Assembly (NCBI GenBank): GCA_963678555.2
Contig: CAXXJA010000002.1
Coordinates: forward strand, 62,001 to 126,000
Direction: 5' to 3'
Source of the DNA: SABI01 sp963678555
Lineage (GTDB): Bacteria > Spirochaetota > Spirochaetia > Sphaerochaetales > Sphaerochaetaceae
Length of the DNA stretch: 64,000 bases
The notes below the pieces were generated by a model. The model was not told where the DNA came from. It was given only the letters and a program-made list of their open reading frames with translations, and searched no databases. Within the stretch, counting starts at the first letter, position 1; each line of letters begins with the position of its first letter. Of the stretch, positions 1 through 6,508 are shown one piece after another. The position numbers and the translations under genes are program-made.

Positions 1-735
1 TCCGATCGAGAGTATGACAATGTCCGTGGTAATCACCGTCCCGCTGGAAAGAGTCACCTTGAGCTCTCCCTTCTCCCGCTCGAAGCTCTTCACCCCATCC
101 TTGAGAAACAGATGGATCCCCATGTCCCGCATGTGCTGCTGTACAAGAGATGCCATATCGTAGTCGATGACATTCATCACCTGCTCGAGGGCTTCCACGA
201 GAGTAACCTGCAGGCCTCTCTCCTTCATATTCTCCGCCATTTCAAGGCCGATGAAACCTCCACCGACAACCACGGCGCGCTGAGTCTTCACACTTTCGAG
301 TTTCGAGACTATCGCATCGATATCACTGACCGACCTGAGTGAGAAGATCGATGGATCCTCGATGCCGGGTATACGGGGTCGTATCGGAGCGGCTCCCGGG
401 GAGAGTACGAGGGTGTCATAGTATTCACTGAATTCCTCGCCACTCGTGAGGTTTCTGACTGTCACGAACTTTTCTTCCCGGTTGATGGATACCACCTCAT
501 GACGGGTCTTCACATCGACGTTGAACACCTCTTTGAACTTCTCGGCAGTGACGACGAACAGTCGTGAGCGTTCGGTGATCACACCTCCAGCATAGTACGG
601 GAGACCGCAGTTCGCGTAGCTTATATGCTCTCCCCGTTCAAACATGATGATGTTCGCCTCCTCATCGAGGCGCCGTAATTTCGCTGCGGTGCCGGCTCCT
701 CCGGCTACTCCGCCTACAATGACATAGGTTTTCAT
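1..735 (-). CDS. FAD-dependent pyridine nucleotide-disulfide oxidoreductase (CoA-disulfide reductase / NADH oxidase type), 3' part cut by window edge
   Basis: The first 245 residues are present and the frame is open to base 1. An N-terminal FAD Rossmann motif (VGGVAGG, residues 7-13) and a second nucleotide-binding motif (VVVGGGFIGLE, about 155-165) flank a redox cysteine, C43, in SYANCGLPYY. That single-cysteine context is typical of CoA-disulfide reductases and H2O-forming NADH oxidases rather than of CxxxxC disulfide reductases. The likely role is NAD(P)H-dependent reduction of O2, CoA disulfide or polysulfide in the cytoplasm. The start codon overlaps the stop of the upstream marR gene (ATGA), so the two are translationally coupled. 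The C-terminal dimerisation or rhodanese domain would lie outside the window, so the exact subtype is open. Confidence 0.88.
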   Translation of the reverse strand, partial: MKTYVIVGGVAGGAGTAAKLRRLDEEANIIMFERGEHISYANCGLPYYAGGVITERSRLFVVTAEKFKEVFNVDVKTRHEVVSINREEKFVTVRNLTSGEEFSEYYDTLVLSPGAAPIRPRIPGIEDPSIFSLRSVSDIDAIVSKLESVKTQRAVVVGGGFIGLEMAENMKERGLQVTLVEALEQVMNVIDYDMASLVQQHMRDMGIHLFLKDGVKSFEREKGELKVTLSSGTVITTDIVILSIG

Positions 736-1112
736 AGGGTAACTCCTGTCGCTGTTTCCAGCTGTTGAATTGCTGTAAGTAGATACGCGGGGATGTCCAG
801 TGAGATCGAATGAAGCTCATCGGTCACCATCCGTCCCTGCACTGTGACATTCACACTGACCGCTCTGCGGTCCTGCTCCGAAGGTAATCGTTCGATATAT
901 CCTTTTTCCGACAGAGAATCGAGAATTCTTGTCATCCGTGAGGGACTCAAGCCCATCTCCTTCGACAGAGAAGATGGGTCGCAGTTTCCCCTGGCCTGCT
1001 GGCAGAGACACAGGGCCTCGTTCAGTGACAGATGGGTCTGCTTCCTCAACGCCTCTTCAATTTCCTTGATATCGGTAATGATTCTCCTGATACTGCACAG
1101 GTCGACATTCAC
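732..1112 (-). CDS. MarR-family winged-helix regulator of the adjacent flavoprotein
   Basis: The protein has a clear winged HTH (SLSKEMGLSPSRMTRILDSLSEKGYIERLPSEQDRRAV pattern) of the MarR family, and several cysteines (ALCLCQ, GNCD) that could sense redox state. I chose the GTG at 1112 (126 aa) because AAGGAG lies 6 nt before it. Upstream in-frame ATGs at 1127 and 1160 have no Shine-Dalgarno sequence, and the one at 1160 falls at the predicted transcription start. The gene overlaps the flavoprotein start by 4 nt, so both are one operon. A 15-bp palindrome on the promoter suggests autorepression. The ligand is unknown. Confidence 0.85.
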   Translation of the reverse strand: MNVDLCSIRRIITDIKEIEEALRKQTHLSLNEALCLCQQARGNCDPSSLSKEMGLSPSRMTRILDSLSEKGYIERLPSEQDRRAVSVNVTVQGRMVTDELHSISLDIPAYLLTAIQQLETATGVTL

Positions 1113-1130
1113 ACGTAACTCCTTCATATA

Positions 1131-1188
1131 GTTGCCACGGGCAACTTTTGACATGGGCAACTATACGGAAAGGCGGTAATCGAGTCAA
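1131..1188 (-). promoter_or_regulatory. Promoter and palindromic operator of the marR-flavoprotein operon
   Basis: Read on the minus strand, TTGACT (1183-1188) and TATAGT (1160-1165) are separated by exactly 17 bp, a near-consensus sigma-70 promoter. Just downstream is the palindrome GTTGCCCGTGGCAAC (1131-1145). An extra GTTGCC half-site overlaps the -10 box (1156-1161). A repressor bound here would cover the -10 region and the start site. That MarR binds it is inference from position and symmetry. Confidence 0.75.
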
Positions 1189-1199
1189 GATTATCGATT

Positions 1200-1440
1200 A
1201 AAATTTATCTGAATATTTTCTGGCGCCGGATAAGTCCATGGCTGAGACCCCTTGTGTTCCCGATTCAGAAAAACCTGATGGGGAACGTGTACGGGAGGGA
1301 CGGGGGTTCAGCCCCGTCAGGCATGATAGGTATGCACAGCATGTCTATCACTACGGTGGCTTTCAGTGTATTGCAGGTCGATACGTGGCTATGATGACTC
1401 TACAGAAAAAAGTACGATCACTCTTTGCCTTTGGTGTGGC
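1200..1440. other. Non-coding stretch with several strong hairpins, function unknown
   Basis: Between the marR promoter and the ferritin gene no credible gene is seen. The plus strand can form three consecutive stems: GTTCCC with GGGAAC around 1256-1286, GACGGGG with CCCCGTC around 1299-1320, and TGATAG with CTATCA around 1324-1351. CTGAGA and ACCTGAT, the two conserved TPP-riboswitch boxes, occur here by sequence, but the P2/P3 and P4 partners of that fold are missing. It could be a small RNA or a long 5' leader. Only the stems themselves are direct observation. Confidence 0.35.
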
Positions 1441-1453
1441 AATCATGTATATT
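1425..1453 (+). promoter_or_regulatory. Probable ferritin promoter
   Basis: TTGCCT (1425-1430) and TATATT (1448-1453) are 17 bp apart. They lie 42 nt upstream of the ferritin start codon in an AT-rich leader. No clear Fur or PerR box was recognised. Confidence 0.5.
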
Positions 1454-1494
1454 ATAAATTGAAATAATTTTAAAAAATGAAAGTGAGGGTGTAT

Positions 1495-2007
1495 ATGTTA
1501 CATGAGTCAGTAGTGAAGGTATTGAATGAGCAGGTGAACAAGGAATTCTATTCGGCCTATCTCTACCTCGATATGGCAAACTTCTATGCCAAGGAAGGTC
1601 TTGACGGGTTCGAGAACTGGTTCATCATACAGGCTCAGGAAGAGAGAGACCATGCAATGCTGTTCAGACAGTATATCCTGAACAACGGGTACGAGGTGAA
1701 GATGGGAGCTATCGAAGATCCTTATGTCGAGTACAAGAACTACAAGGAACCTCTTGAGGCTGCGCTGAAGCACGAACAGTTCGTGACTGCTTCGATCAAT
1801 GCGATCTATGCGGAAGCTCAGAAGGTGAATGATTACCGGACTATTCAGTTCCTGGAGTGGTTTGTGAAGGAGCAGGGCGAAGAAGAGATGAATGCTGAGG
1901 ACAATGTTCGTAAGTTCGAGCTCTTCGGTGAAGGGAAGGGACTGTACATGCTTGACCAGAAGCTTCTCGGCCGAGCCTATACCCCTCCATCACTCGTACT
2001 TGACTGA
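1495..2007 (+). CDS. Non-haem ferritin (iron storage)
   Basis: The 170-aa protein is a bacterial ferritin subunit of normal length. Ferroxidase-centre residues fall at the classical FtnA positions: E17 (NKEFYSAYLY), E50 and H53 (QEERDHAMLF). The C-terminal helix carries WFVKEQGEEE. Twenty-four such subunits form a shell that oxidises Fe(II) with O2 or H2O2 and stores it as mineral. I chose the ATG at 1495 because GAGGG lies 5 nt upstream; an in-frame ATG at 1477 would add six residues and lacks a ribosome site. The gene faces desulfoferrodoxin across a shared terminator, so two oxidative-stress proteins are neighbours. Confidence 0.95.
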   Translation: MLHESVVKVLNEQVNKEFYSAYLYLDMANFYAKEGLDGFENWFIIQAQEERDHAMLFRQYILNNGYEVKMGAIEDPYVEYKNYKEPLEAALKHEQFVTASINAIYAEAQKVNDYRTIQFLEWFVKEQGEEEMNAEDNVRKFELFGEGKGLYMLDQKLLGRAYTPPSLVLD

Positions 2008-2070
2008 ACGGTCTTCACAGACGGCTGTGAAAACCCGGTGGGGACGGACTGTTTTCTGATCTGCGAACAC

Positions 2071-2108
2071 AAAAAAAAGCTGCAGGCAACGTGCTTGCAG
2101 CTTTTTTG
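2071..2108. terminator. Bidirectional intrinsic terminator between ferritin and desulfoferrodoxin
   Basis: GCTGCA (2079-2084) pairs with TGCAGC (2096-2101). The stem is flanked by eight A on the left and six T on the right, so it works as a Rho-independent terminator for both convergent genes. Confidence 0.9.
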
Positions 2109-2127
2109 TAAAACAATAGAAAACCGG

Positions 2128-2499
2128 TTATACTTCGGCCTTCCACAGTCCATGCAGATTGCAGTACTCGTAGACTTCCTTAACGCCCTCTGCGTCGAAC
2201 GTTGCCTGCGGCTTGTCGCTTGGAGTCAGGTTGACCCGGCATACACCGTTTTCTGTAACAGCTACGATGAACTGGATGTAGTGTTCTTCGGTCATGGGGT
2301 GTGCCACAGACCCTACGGTCACGACAACCTTGTTCCCGTCCTTCTCTACGACAGGTACATGTTTCTCGGTCGCTGCATCTGTCGTGTTCGCAACAAGTTT
2401 CTTCATGGGTTCACCGCAGCATACTACTTCCACTCCGCTGTCCTTGATAAGCTCGACAATGTTGCCGCAATGTGCGCAACGATAAAATTTCACACTCAT
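2128..2499 (-). CDS. dfx: Desulfoferrodoxin (superoxide reductase, two-iron class)
   Basis: This cytoplasmic enzyme reduces superoxide to H2O2 without making O2, a hallmark of anaerobes. At 123 aa it is the full two-centre form. Centre I (desulforedoxin-like) uses C8, C11, C27 and C28. The catalytic centre II uses H47 (EKHVP), H67, H73 (SVAHPMTEEHYI), C113 and H116 (EYCNLHGLWK). AGGAGG precedes the start by 6 nt. The electron donor (rubredoxin or similar) is not encoded nearby. The gene is monocistronic, ending at the shared terminator with ferritin. Confidence 0.97.
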   Translation of the reverse strand: MSVKFYRCAHCGNIVELIKDSGVEVVCCGEPMKKLVANTTDAATEKHVPVVEKDGNKVVVTVGSVAHPMTEEHYIQFIVAVTENGVCRVNLTPSDKPQATFDAEGVKEVYEYCNLHGLWKAEV

Positions 2500-2521
2500 T
2501 CTGTTACCTCCTGATACTGAT

Positions 2522-2551
2522 CTTATACGGACAGTGTACCCGAAAGTTCAG
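2522..2551 (-). promoter_or_regulatory. Putative dfx promoter
   Basis: On the minus strand CTGAAC (2546-2551) and TATAAG (2522-2527) are separated by 18 bp, about 20 nt upstream of the dfx start codon. The -35 match is weak. Confidence 0.4.
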
Positions 2552-2636
2552 GCAGAGTGAAGTGCCTTTCTTGTATCAGTACACATTGTGCACCTGCGTA
2601 CAGACCCTGAAAAGAAAATTGAGAATATCCTGAATG

Positions 2637-2692
2637 TATCTTGACTTCAAGATACAGTATTGGTATCTCATATATATCTTGAAATCAAGATA
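2637..2692 (+). promoter_or_regulatory. Twin MhqR-like operators around the promoter of the marR-nitroreductase-pirin operon
   Basis: Two 18-bp palindromes, TATCTTGACTTCAAGATA (2637-2654) and TATCTTGAAATCAAGATA (2675-2692), are 38 bp apart centre to centre. The first contains the -35 box TTGACT (2641-2646). With a 17-bp spacer, TATCTC (2664-2669) is the -10. The second palindrome covers the expected start site. The shape resembles the Bacillus MhqR operator TATCTCGAATTCGAGATA, which I recall from the literature. Binding by the adjacent MarR protein is inferred. Confidence 0.85.
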
Positions 2693-2705
2693 AAAGGAAT
2701 GCATC

Positions 2706-3146
2706 ATGGCGAAAGAAGATCTGAAACTTGTCATTGCCCTCAGCAGAGCCCACCGGTCACTTATTGGAAGCATAGAGAAGTGGTTGAGACCGTTTGATCT
2801 ATCGGTCAGTGAGTTCGGTGTGTTGGAGTTTCTCTTTCATAAGGGGAGCAAGAGTGTTCAGGAGATAGCGAAAAGGATTCTGGTTACCAGTGGAACAATC
2901 ACCTACGTCATTGACAAGCTGGTGAGCAAGACTTTGGTGCAGAGAACCCGCTGTCCTGAGGATAACCGTAGATATACGGTTGAGCTGACATCAGAAGGAG
3001 AGACCCTCATTCGCAGGATCTTCCCCCTTCATGAGGAATTCCTCAATCAGATGTTTTCTGATTTCTCAGTGCAGGAACAGAACCAGCTCAATGAGAGTCT
3101 GTTTCGCCTTGATGCCATGATGGTACACAGAGATTCAAAGGAGTAA
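2706..3146 (+). CDS. MarR-family repressor, MhqR-like (quinone/electrophile sensing)
   Basis: The 146-aa winged-helix protein closely follows the MhqR/YodB-type MarR layout: an N-terminal helix with ALSRAHRSL, FGVLEFLFHKG, the recognition region KRILVTSGTITYVIDKLVSKTLVQR, and the wing CPEDNRRYTVELT. It ends in the FPLHEEFLNQMF dimer helix. It heads an operon with a nitroreductase and a pirin, the kind of genes MhqR controls in Bacillus. Two matching palindromes overlap its own promoter, so autorepression relieved by quinones is likely. AAAGGA precedes the start by about 8 nt. The inducer is an inference from the neighbours and the operator. Confidence 0.85.
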   Translation: MAKEDLKLVIALSRAHRSLIGSIEKWLRPFDLSVSEFGVLEFLFHKGSKSVQEIAKRILVTSGTITYVIDKLVSKTLVQRTRCPEDNRRYTVELTSEGETLIRRIFPLHEEFLNQMFSDFSVQEQNQLNESLFRLDAMMVHRDSKE

Positions 3147-3150
3147 TACC

Positions 3151-3750
3151 ATGACACATCAGTTATATGAGGCAATGAAGAAAAGACGAACCGTGTATGC
3201 ACTTGATAAAAGTTCACCCATAGGGGATGAGGAGATCAGGAAGATCGTCGAGTACTCACTCGTTCACACACCATCAGCTTTCAACTCACAGACAGGAAGG
3301 ATAGTCCTCCTCCTGGATAGGCAGCATGATGAGCTGTGGGATATTACCGAAGAGGCTTTGAGAAACGTGGTTGGGGAAGATCGGTTCGCCTCCACAAAGG
3401 AGAAGATTGACGCTTTTCGTGCAGCGTACGGAACCCTGCTGTTCTTTGAGGATTTTGAGGTGATCAAGCAGTTGCAGGCGGCGTATCCCGCTTTCAGTGA
3501 CAACTTCCCGGTCTGGGCTCTTCAGTCCTCGGGAATGCTTCAGAACAACATCTGGTCAGCATTCGCCGTTGAAGGGTTAGGGGCTTCAATTCAGCATTAT
3601 AATGAGCTCATAGATGAACAGGTGAAAGAAAGGTGGAACATTCCCTCAGAGTGGAGAATGATGACACAGATGCCCTTCGGCACTCCTGTGGCCAGTCCTG
3701 GTGTAAAAGATGTCATGGATGTATCCAAAAGGTTTTTCTCCTACGGGTAG
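3151..3750 (+). CDS. Nitroreductase-family FMN oxidoreductase (MhqN-like)
   Basis: The 199-aa protein starts MTHQLYEAMKKRRTVYALD, the usual FMN-phosphate-binding arginine stretch of nitroreductases. It contains HTPSAFNSQTGRIVLL (FMN contact) and a C-terminal GTPVASPG segment. It would reduce quinones or nitro compounds with NAD(P)H. AAGGAG overlaps the end of the preceding marR, whose stop is only 4 nt upstream, so the genes are co-transcribed. This subgroup (with Bacillus MhqN) is distinct from NfsB-type enzymes. Family assignment is firm; the quinone substrate is inferred from context. Confidence 0.88.
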   Translation: MTHQLYEAMKKRRTVYALDKSSPIGDEEIRKIVEYSLVHTPSAFNSQTGRIVLLLDRQHDELWDITEEALRNVVGEDRFASTKEKIDAFRAAYGTLLFFEDFEVIKQLQAAYPAFSDNFPVWALQSSGMLQNNIWSAFAVEGLGASIQHYNELIDEQVKERWNIPSEWRMMTQMPFGTPVASPGVKDVMDVSKRFFSYG

Positions 3751-3813
3751 AGACACCTGCTACACGACTGTGCCGTGCTGGAGAATATATACACCTAACA
3801 GAGGAGAAAACGT

Positions 3814-4650
3814 ATGGAGATACGAACAGTTTCGAAGATGACTCAGGGGCAACCGGCGGTTGATGGTGCAGGGGTTCATCTGATCCGGGTCTTCGGACAC
3901 GGACAGATTCCTTCCTATGATCCGTTTCTCCTTCTTGACGTCTTTGATTCGACCGAGAAAGAGAAGTATATCAAGGGTTTCCCGTTTCACCCTCACCGGG
4001 GAATACAGACGGTTACCTATCTGATAGAAGGGAATATCGAACACAAGGACACGCTGGGAAATGGGGGTGTGATCTCAGACGGGGACTGCCAGTGGATGGT
4101 CGCAGGGAAAGGGATCGTTCACCAGGAGATGCCGCTGGAATCGAAGCGTATATACGGCTGTCAGCTGTGGATAAATCTGTCGCGTGACAATAAGATGATG
4201 AAGCCTGCCTATCAGGATATTCCCGGTGAGTCTATTCCCGTAGTGGAGGATGAACAGAGCAGGGTGAGAATCGTTGCAGGCGAGTACCGAGGAGTATCCT
4301 CACCTTTCAACTCTGAGGAGGTTCCGACTCGCTATCTGGATGTGTCTTTGAAAAGCAGCAGGACCTGGAATCTTGAGGTGGAACCTTCTCACACGGCGGT
4401 GGTATATATTCTTGAGGGGGAAGCTCAATTTGACCAGACGGGTACCGGATATACGAATAAGCAGGCATTCAAACTGGAAGGTGGGGACACGGTTCAGGTG
4501 AACACCGGTGAGAATCCTGTCAGGTTCCTGTTGTTTGAGGCAGAACCGCTGGACGAGCCGGTAGCCTGGGGCGGTCCGATCGTCATGAATACCCGTGAGG
4601 AGCTTCATCAGGCGTTCAGAGACCTTGAAGAGGGGACCTTTCTGACCTGA
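3814..4650 (+). CDS. Pirin-family cupin protein (YhhW-like, possible quercetin/quinol dioxygenase)
   Basis: The 278-aa bicupin has the pirin metal site: H59 and H61 in FPFHPHRGIQTVTY, and H103 with E105 in GKGIVHQEMP. The C-terminal cupin (about 165-278) is the degenerate partner domain usual for the family. Some bacterial pirins open flavonol rings, and others are stress proteins. Here it is the third gene of the MhqR-like operon, so action on aromatic electrophiles is plausible. GAGGAG lies 7 nt before the start. Confidence 0.9.
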   Translation: MEIRTVSKMTQGQPAVDGAGVHLIRVFGHGQIPSYDPFLLLDVFDSTEKEKYIKGFPFHPHRGIQTVTYLIEGNIEHKDTLGNGGVISDGDCQWMVAGKGIVHQEMPLESKRIYGCQLWINLSRDNKMMKPAYQDIPGESIPVVEDEQSRVRIVAGEYRGVSSPFNSEEVPTRYLDVSLKSSRTWNLEVEPSHTAVVYILEGEAQFDQTGTGYTNKQAFKLEGGDTVQVNTGENPVRFLLFEAEPLDEPVAWGGPIVMNTREELHQAFRDLEEGTFLT

Positions 4651-4701
4651 GGGCAAAAAAAGGTTGCATATCTCATCTCCCCCGATTTGAAATATGCAAC
4701 C
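4651..4701 (-). terminator. Hairpin with A-tract on its left side: terminator for minus-strand transcripts
   Basis: GGTTGCATAT (4662-4671) pairs perfectly with ATATGCAACC (4692-4701). Seven A precede it on the plus strand (4655-4661), giving a T-run only for minus-strand RNA. It may also protect the 3' end of the pirin message. Between 4702 and 4963 I see one further hairpin but no gene. Confidence 0.65.
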
Positions 4702-4754
4702 ACAGAACAAATGACCCAGATAAAAATAATCCAGATATATGTATTGTATACATG

Positions 4755-4792
4755 AAAACACCACCGGTCAAGCATAAGTCCGGCTCTGGTGG
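4755..4792 (-). terminator. Second minus-strand terminator-like hairpin
   Basis: CCACC (4761-4765) pairs with GGTGG (4788-4792), with inner CCGG pairing. On the minus strand the stem is followed by TGTTTTC. It lies downstream of the broken deoR gene and probably once ended its transcript. Confidence 0.5.
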
Positions 4793-4963
4793 AAATAAAA
4801 AAAAGTGTCAACAGACATGAGTGCGCGTCGAGAAACAGGATTTCGGTTCACCGCTCAGTTGATGTGCCTGATACCCCCGCGGGTCATCCGGTTCTCAGAA
4901 CCTTAACCCTGACTCATTGTCGTATCCAGGCGGAACTCACTTCACCCCTGAGGTGTCACTTTA

Positions 4964-5455
4964 TCACGCGATGATGACATTCACTGTGAGGTCGGTTATC
5001 CGGTGCCTGAAGGTGTCAGGTATTCCTGCATCAGTGATGAGATAATCTATCTGGGAAAGACTGCCCAGAGAGGCATTGCCGGTCTTGCCGAACTTGATTG
5101 AACCGACAAGAAGAAATGTCACACGGCCCGAGTGTATCATAGCTTTCCTTACGGTTATGTCATTGAAGGAGGGGTAGGTACGGTCAAGTGTGTTTGCTAT
5201 GCCTCCGGTGGCGAGGAACAGCTTGTCCACGAACGCACGTTCGAAGGATGCAGCTGCCTTCACTCCAGTGAGCGAGAGTGTCGGTGGCTTGAACTCCCCC
5301 GCTGTCATCATCAGCTCGAACCCCGGGTTTGAAATGACCAGAAGAGCGATGTTCAGTGATGGTTGAGCCTGAATCAAGGATGATGCTTTCATCCTCCTGA
5401 ATGAACTCCAGGATCTTCACTCGCCGTTCTGTTGCAAGCCTTGTTCTCTACCCTT
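4964..5455 (-). pseudogene. DeoR/GlpR-family transcriptional regulator, decayed
   Basis: Two overlapping frames together give the effector half of a DeoR-type sugar regulator. One frame reads RRVKILEFIQEDESIILDSG. The other reads NPGFELMMTAGEFKPPTLS, then FVDKLFLATGGI, YPSFNDI, FGKTGNASLGSLSQIDYLITDAGIP. Between them about 25-35 residues (the central sensor strand after the DSGST motif) are missing and the frame changes, so this is an internal deletion. The N-terminal HTH is absent, and an in-frame TAG precedes the remnant. It sits 4 bp after ogt on the same strand. No functional protein is expected. Confidence 0.85.
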
Positions 5456-5459
5456 CCGG

Positions 5460-5963
5460 TCAGCGTGCCGGGGAACCCGGGAAGGAGGGCCCCGGCAGAA
5501 CACCTTCGTGTTCCAGAAGTGCCTGCTTCATCTCTATCCCCCCGTAGAAACCGGTGAGCGACCCGTCGCTTCCGATGATCCGGTGGCAGGGAACCACGAT
5601 CAGATGGGGATTGTGATGTACAGCCTGACCGACTGCGCGAAAAGCCCTGGGAGAACCTACACGTTCAGCGATCTGCCTGTAGGAAGCCACCTTCCCGAAG
5701 GGAACCTCAAGAAGTGCATGGTAGACACGTCGCTGGAACCCGGTTCCCCGCAGGTACAACGGGGTGGAGAAGGGTTCTGAACTCCCTTCAAAGTATCTGA
5801 TGAGTTCGTCCTTCATACGTGTGATTACCGATGTCTCAGTGCGTATGCCGTCTGAGACTTCAGCGGAATCATCCCCGGTAGCGTACACATCGGTTATGAA
5901 TCCGTCAGACTCTATGATCGTAATGGAAAACCGATCAATGAAGAAGGTCTCATAGTATTTCAT
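5460..5963 (-). CDS. ogt: Methylated-DNA-protein-cysteine S-methyltransferase (O6-alkylguanine repair)
   Basis: The protein removes methyl groups from O6-methylguanine or O4-methylthymine onto its own cysteine and is consumed in the process. The active site is PCHRII with C126. The helix-turn-helix region FQRRVYHALLEVPFGKVASYRQIA and the RAVGQAVHHNP segment complete the family signature. A short N-terminal ribonuclease-H-like domain precedes it. I chose the ATG at 5963 (167 aa): TATACT ends 7 nt before it, so the upstream ATG at 5987 would lie outside the transcript. No Shine-Dalgarno is present, suggesting a leaderless message. Confidence 0.92.
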   Translation of the reverse strand: MKYYETFFIDRFSITIIESDGFITDVYATGDDSAEVSDGIRTETSVITRMKDELIRYFEGSSEPFSTPLYLRGTGFQRRVYHALLEVPFGKVASYRQIAERVGSPRAFRAVGQAVHHNPHLIVVPCHRIIGSDGSLTGFYGGIEMKQALLEHEGVLPGPSFPGSPAR

Positions 5964-6039
5964 GAGGTCCAGTATACCACGAATCACGGAAACCGGAAGC
6001 GGCTCTCAGGAAAGGTGTTGAATACGTTCCTGCCCGCAC

Positions 6040-6068
6040 ACAAAGAAAAAGAGCACCGTTCAGTGCCC
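6040..6068 (-). terminator. Terminator of the glutaredoxin-like gene
   Basis: On the minus strand GGCAC pairs with GTGCT (6052-6067) around a short loop and is followed by CTTTTTCTTTGTG. It lies 25 bp beyond the stop codon at 6093. Confidence 0.7.
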
Positions 6069-6092
6069 TTCTTCTCCCGTGTCATCGTCTCA

Positions 6093-6323
6093 TTATCTCT
6101 TGAGCGCAGAGTCAATCTTCGCCCGGTCAAAGCCTACGATCACCTTACCGTTTACATCAATGACAGGAACACCCATCTGTCCTGACTTTCTCACCATCTC
6201 CTGAGCTTTTTCTGCGTTCACCGCCACGTTGTACTCAGTGAAGGGGATCTTGTTGTTCTGGAAATAACTCTTTGCCATCTTACAGAACCCGCAGGTTGGT
6301 GTGCTATACATGATTACAGCCAT
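6093..6323 (-). CDS. Glutaredoxin-like thiol-disulfide oxidoreductase (NrdH/YruB type)
   Basis: The 76-aa protein is a minimal thioredoxin fold with the redox pair C11-C14 in TCGFCKMAKSYF. It has the cis-proline loop MGVPVIDV and the GFDRAKID substrate-binding end. Such small proteins reduce ribonucleotide reductase or other disulfides, fed by thioredoxin reductase or low-molecular-weight thiols. GAGGAGG lies 6 nt upstream of the ATG. It stands alone with its own terminator. CGFC is unlike the CPYC of classical glutaredoxins, and the partner is not visible here. Confidence 0.9.
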   Translation of the reverse strand: MAVIMYSTPTCGFCKMAKSYFQNNKIPFTEYNVAVNAEKAQEMVRKSGQMGVPVIDVNGKVIVGFDRAKIDSALKR

Positions 6324-6367
6324 ATGCTGCCTCCTCTATGATTTTCTTGTTGTATATATTGTTGTAA

Positions 6368-6508
6368 TACATCGATACCATAGCAATACATCCGGCTCAG
6401 GTCAACGCAGGTGTTGGTGACCTTGTCACAGAGGAGGGGACGTACTATCTTCTTGAAAGGGGGAGTGCTTCCCTATATGCTTATAGAGGTACCGGAGGGA
6501 AAGGATGA
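6368..6508 (+). other. Orphan open frame of 46 codons without start codon, overlapping the kinase start
   Basis: From the TAA at 6365-6367 the frame is open to the TGA at 6506-6508, which overlaps the kinase ATG at 6505. The translated stretch includes NAGVGDLVTEEGTYYLLERG and SASLYAYRGTGG, which reads like protein rather than noise. No ATG, GTG or TTG start was found in it. It could be the tail of a deleted gene that once preceded the kinase. I do not recognise the family. Confidence 0.3.

Noticed and set aside
1228..1310. TPP riboswitch (CTGAGA and ACCTGAT boxes present)
   Set aside because: The P2/P3 stem before CTGAGA and the P4 stem after ACCTGAT cannot be formed, and no thiamine gene follows.
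1238..1462. 74-codon open frame upstream of ferritin on the plus strand
   Set aside because: It has no ribosome site, its composition is unlike a protein, and it runs through three strong hairpins and the ferritin promoter.
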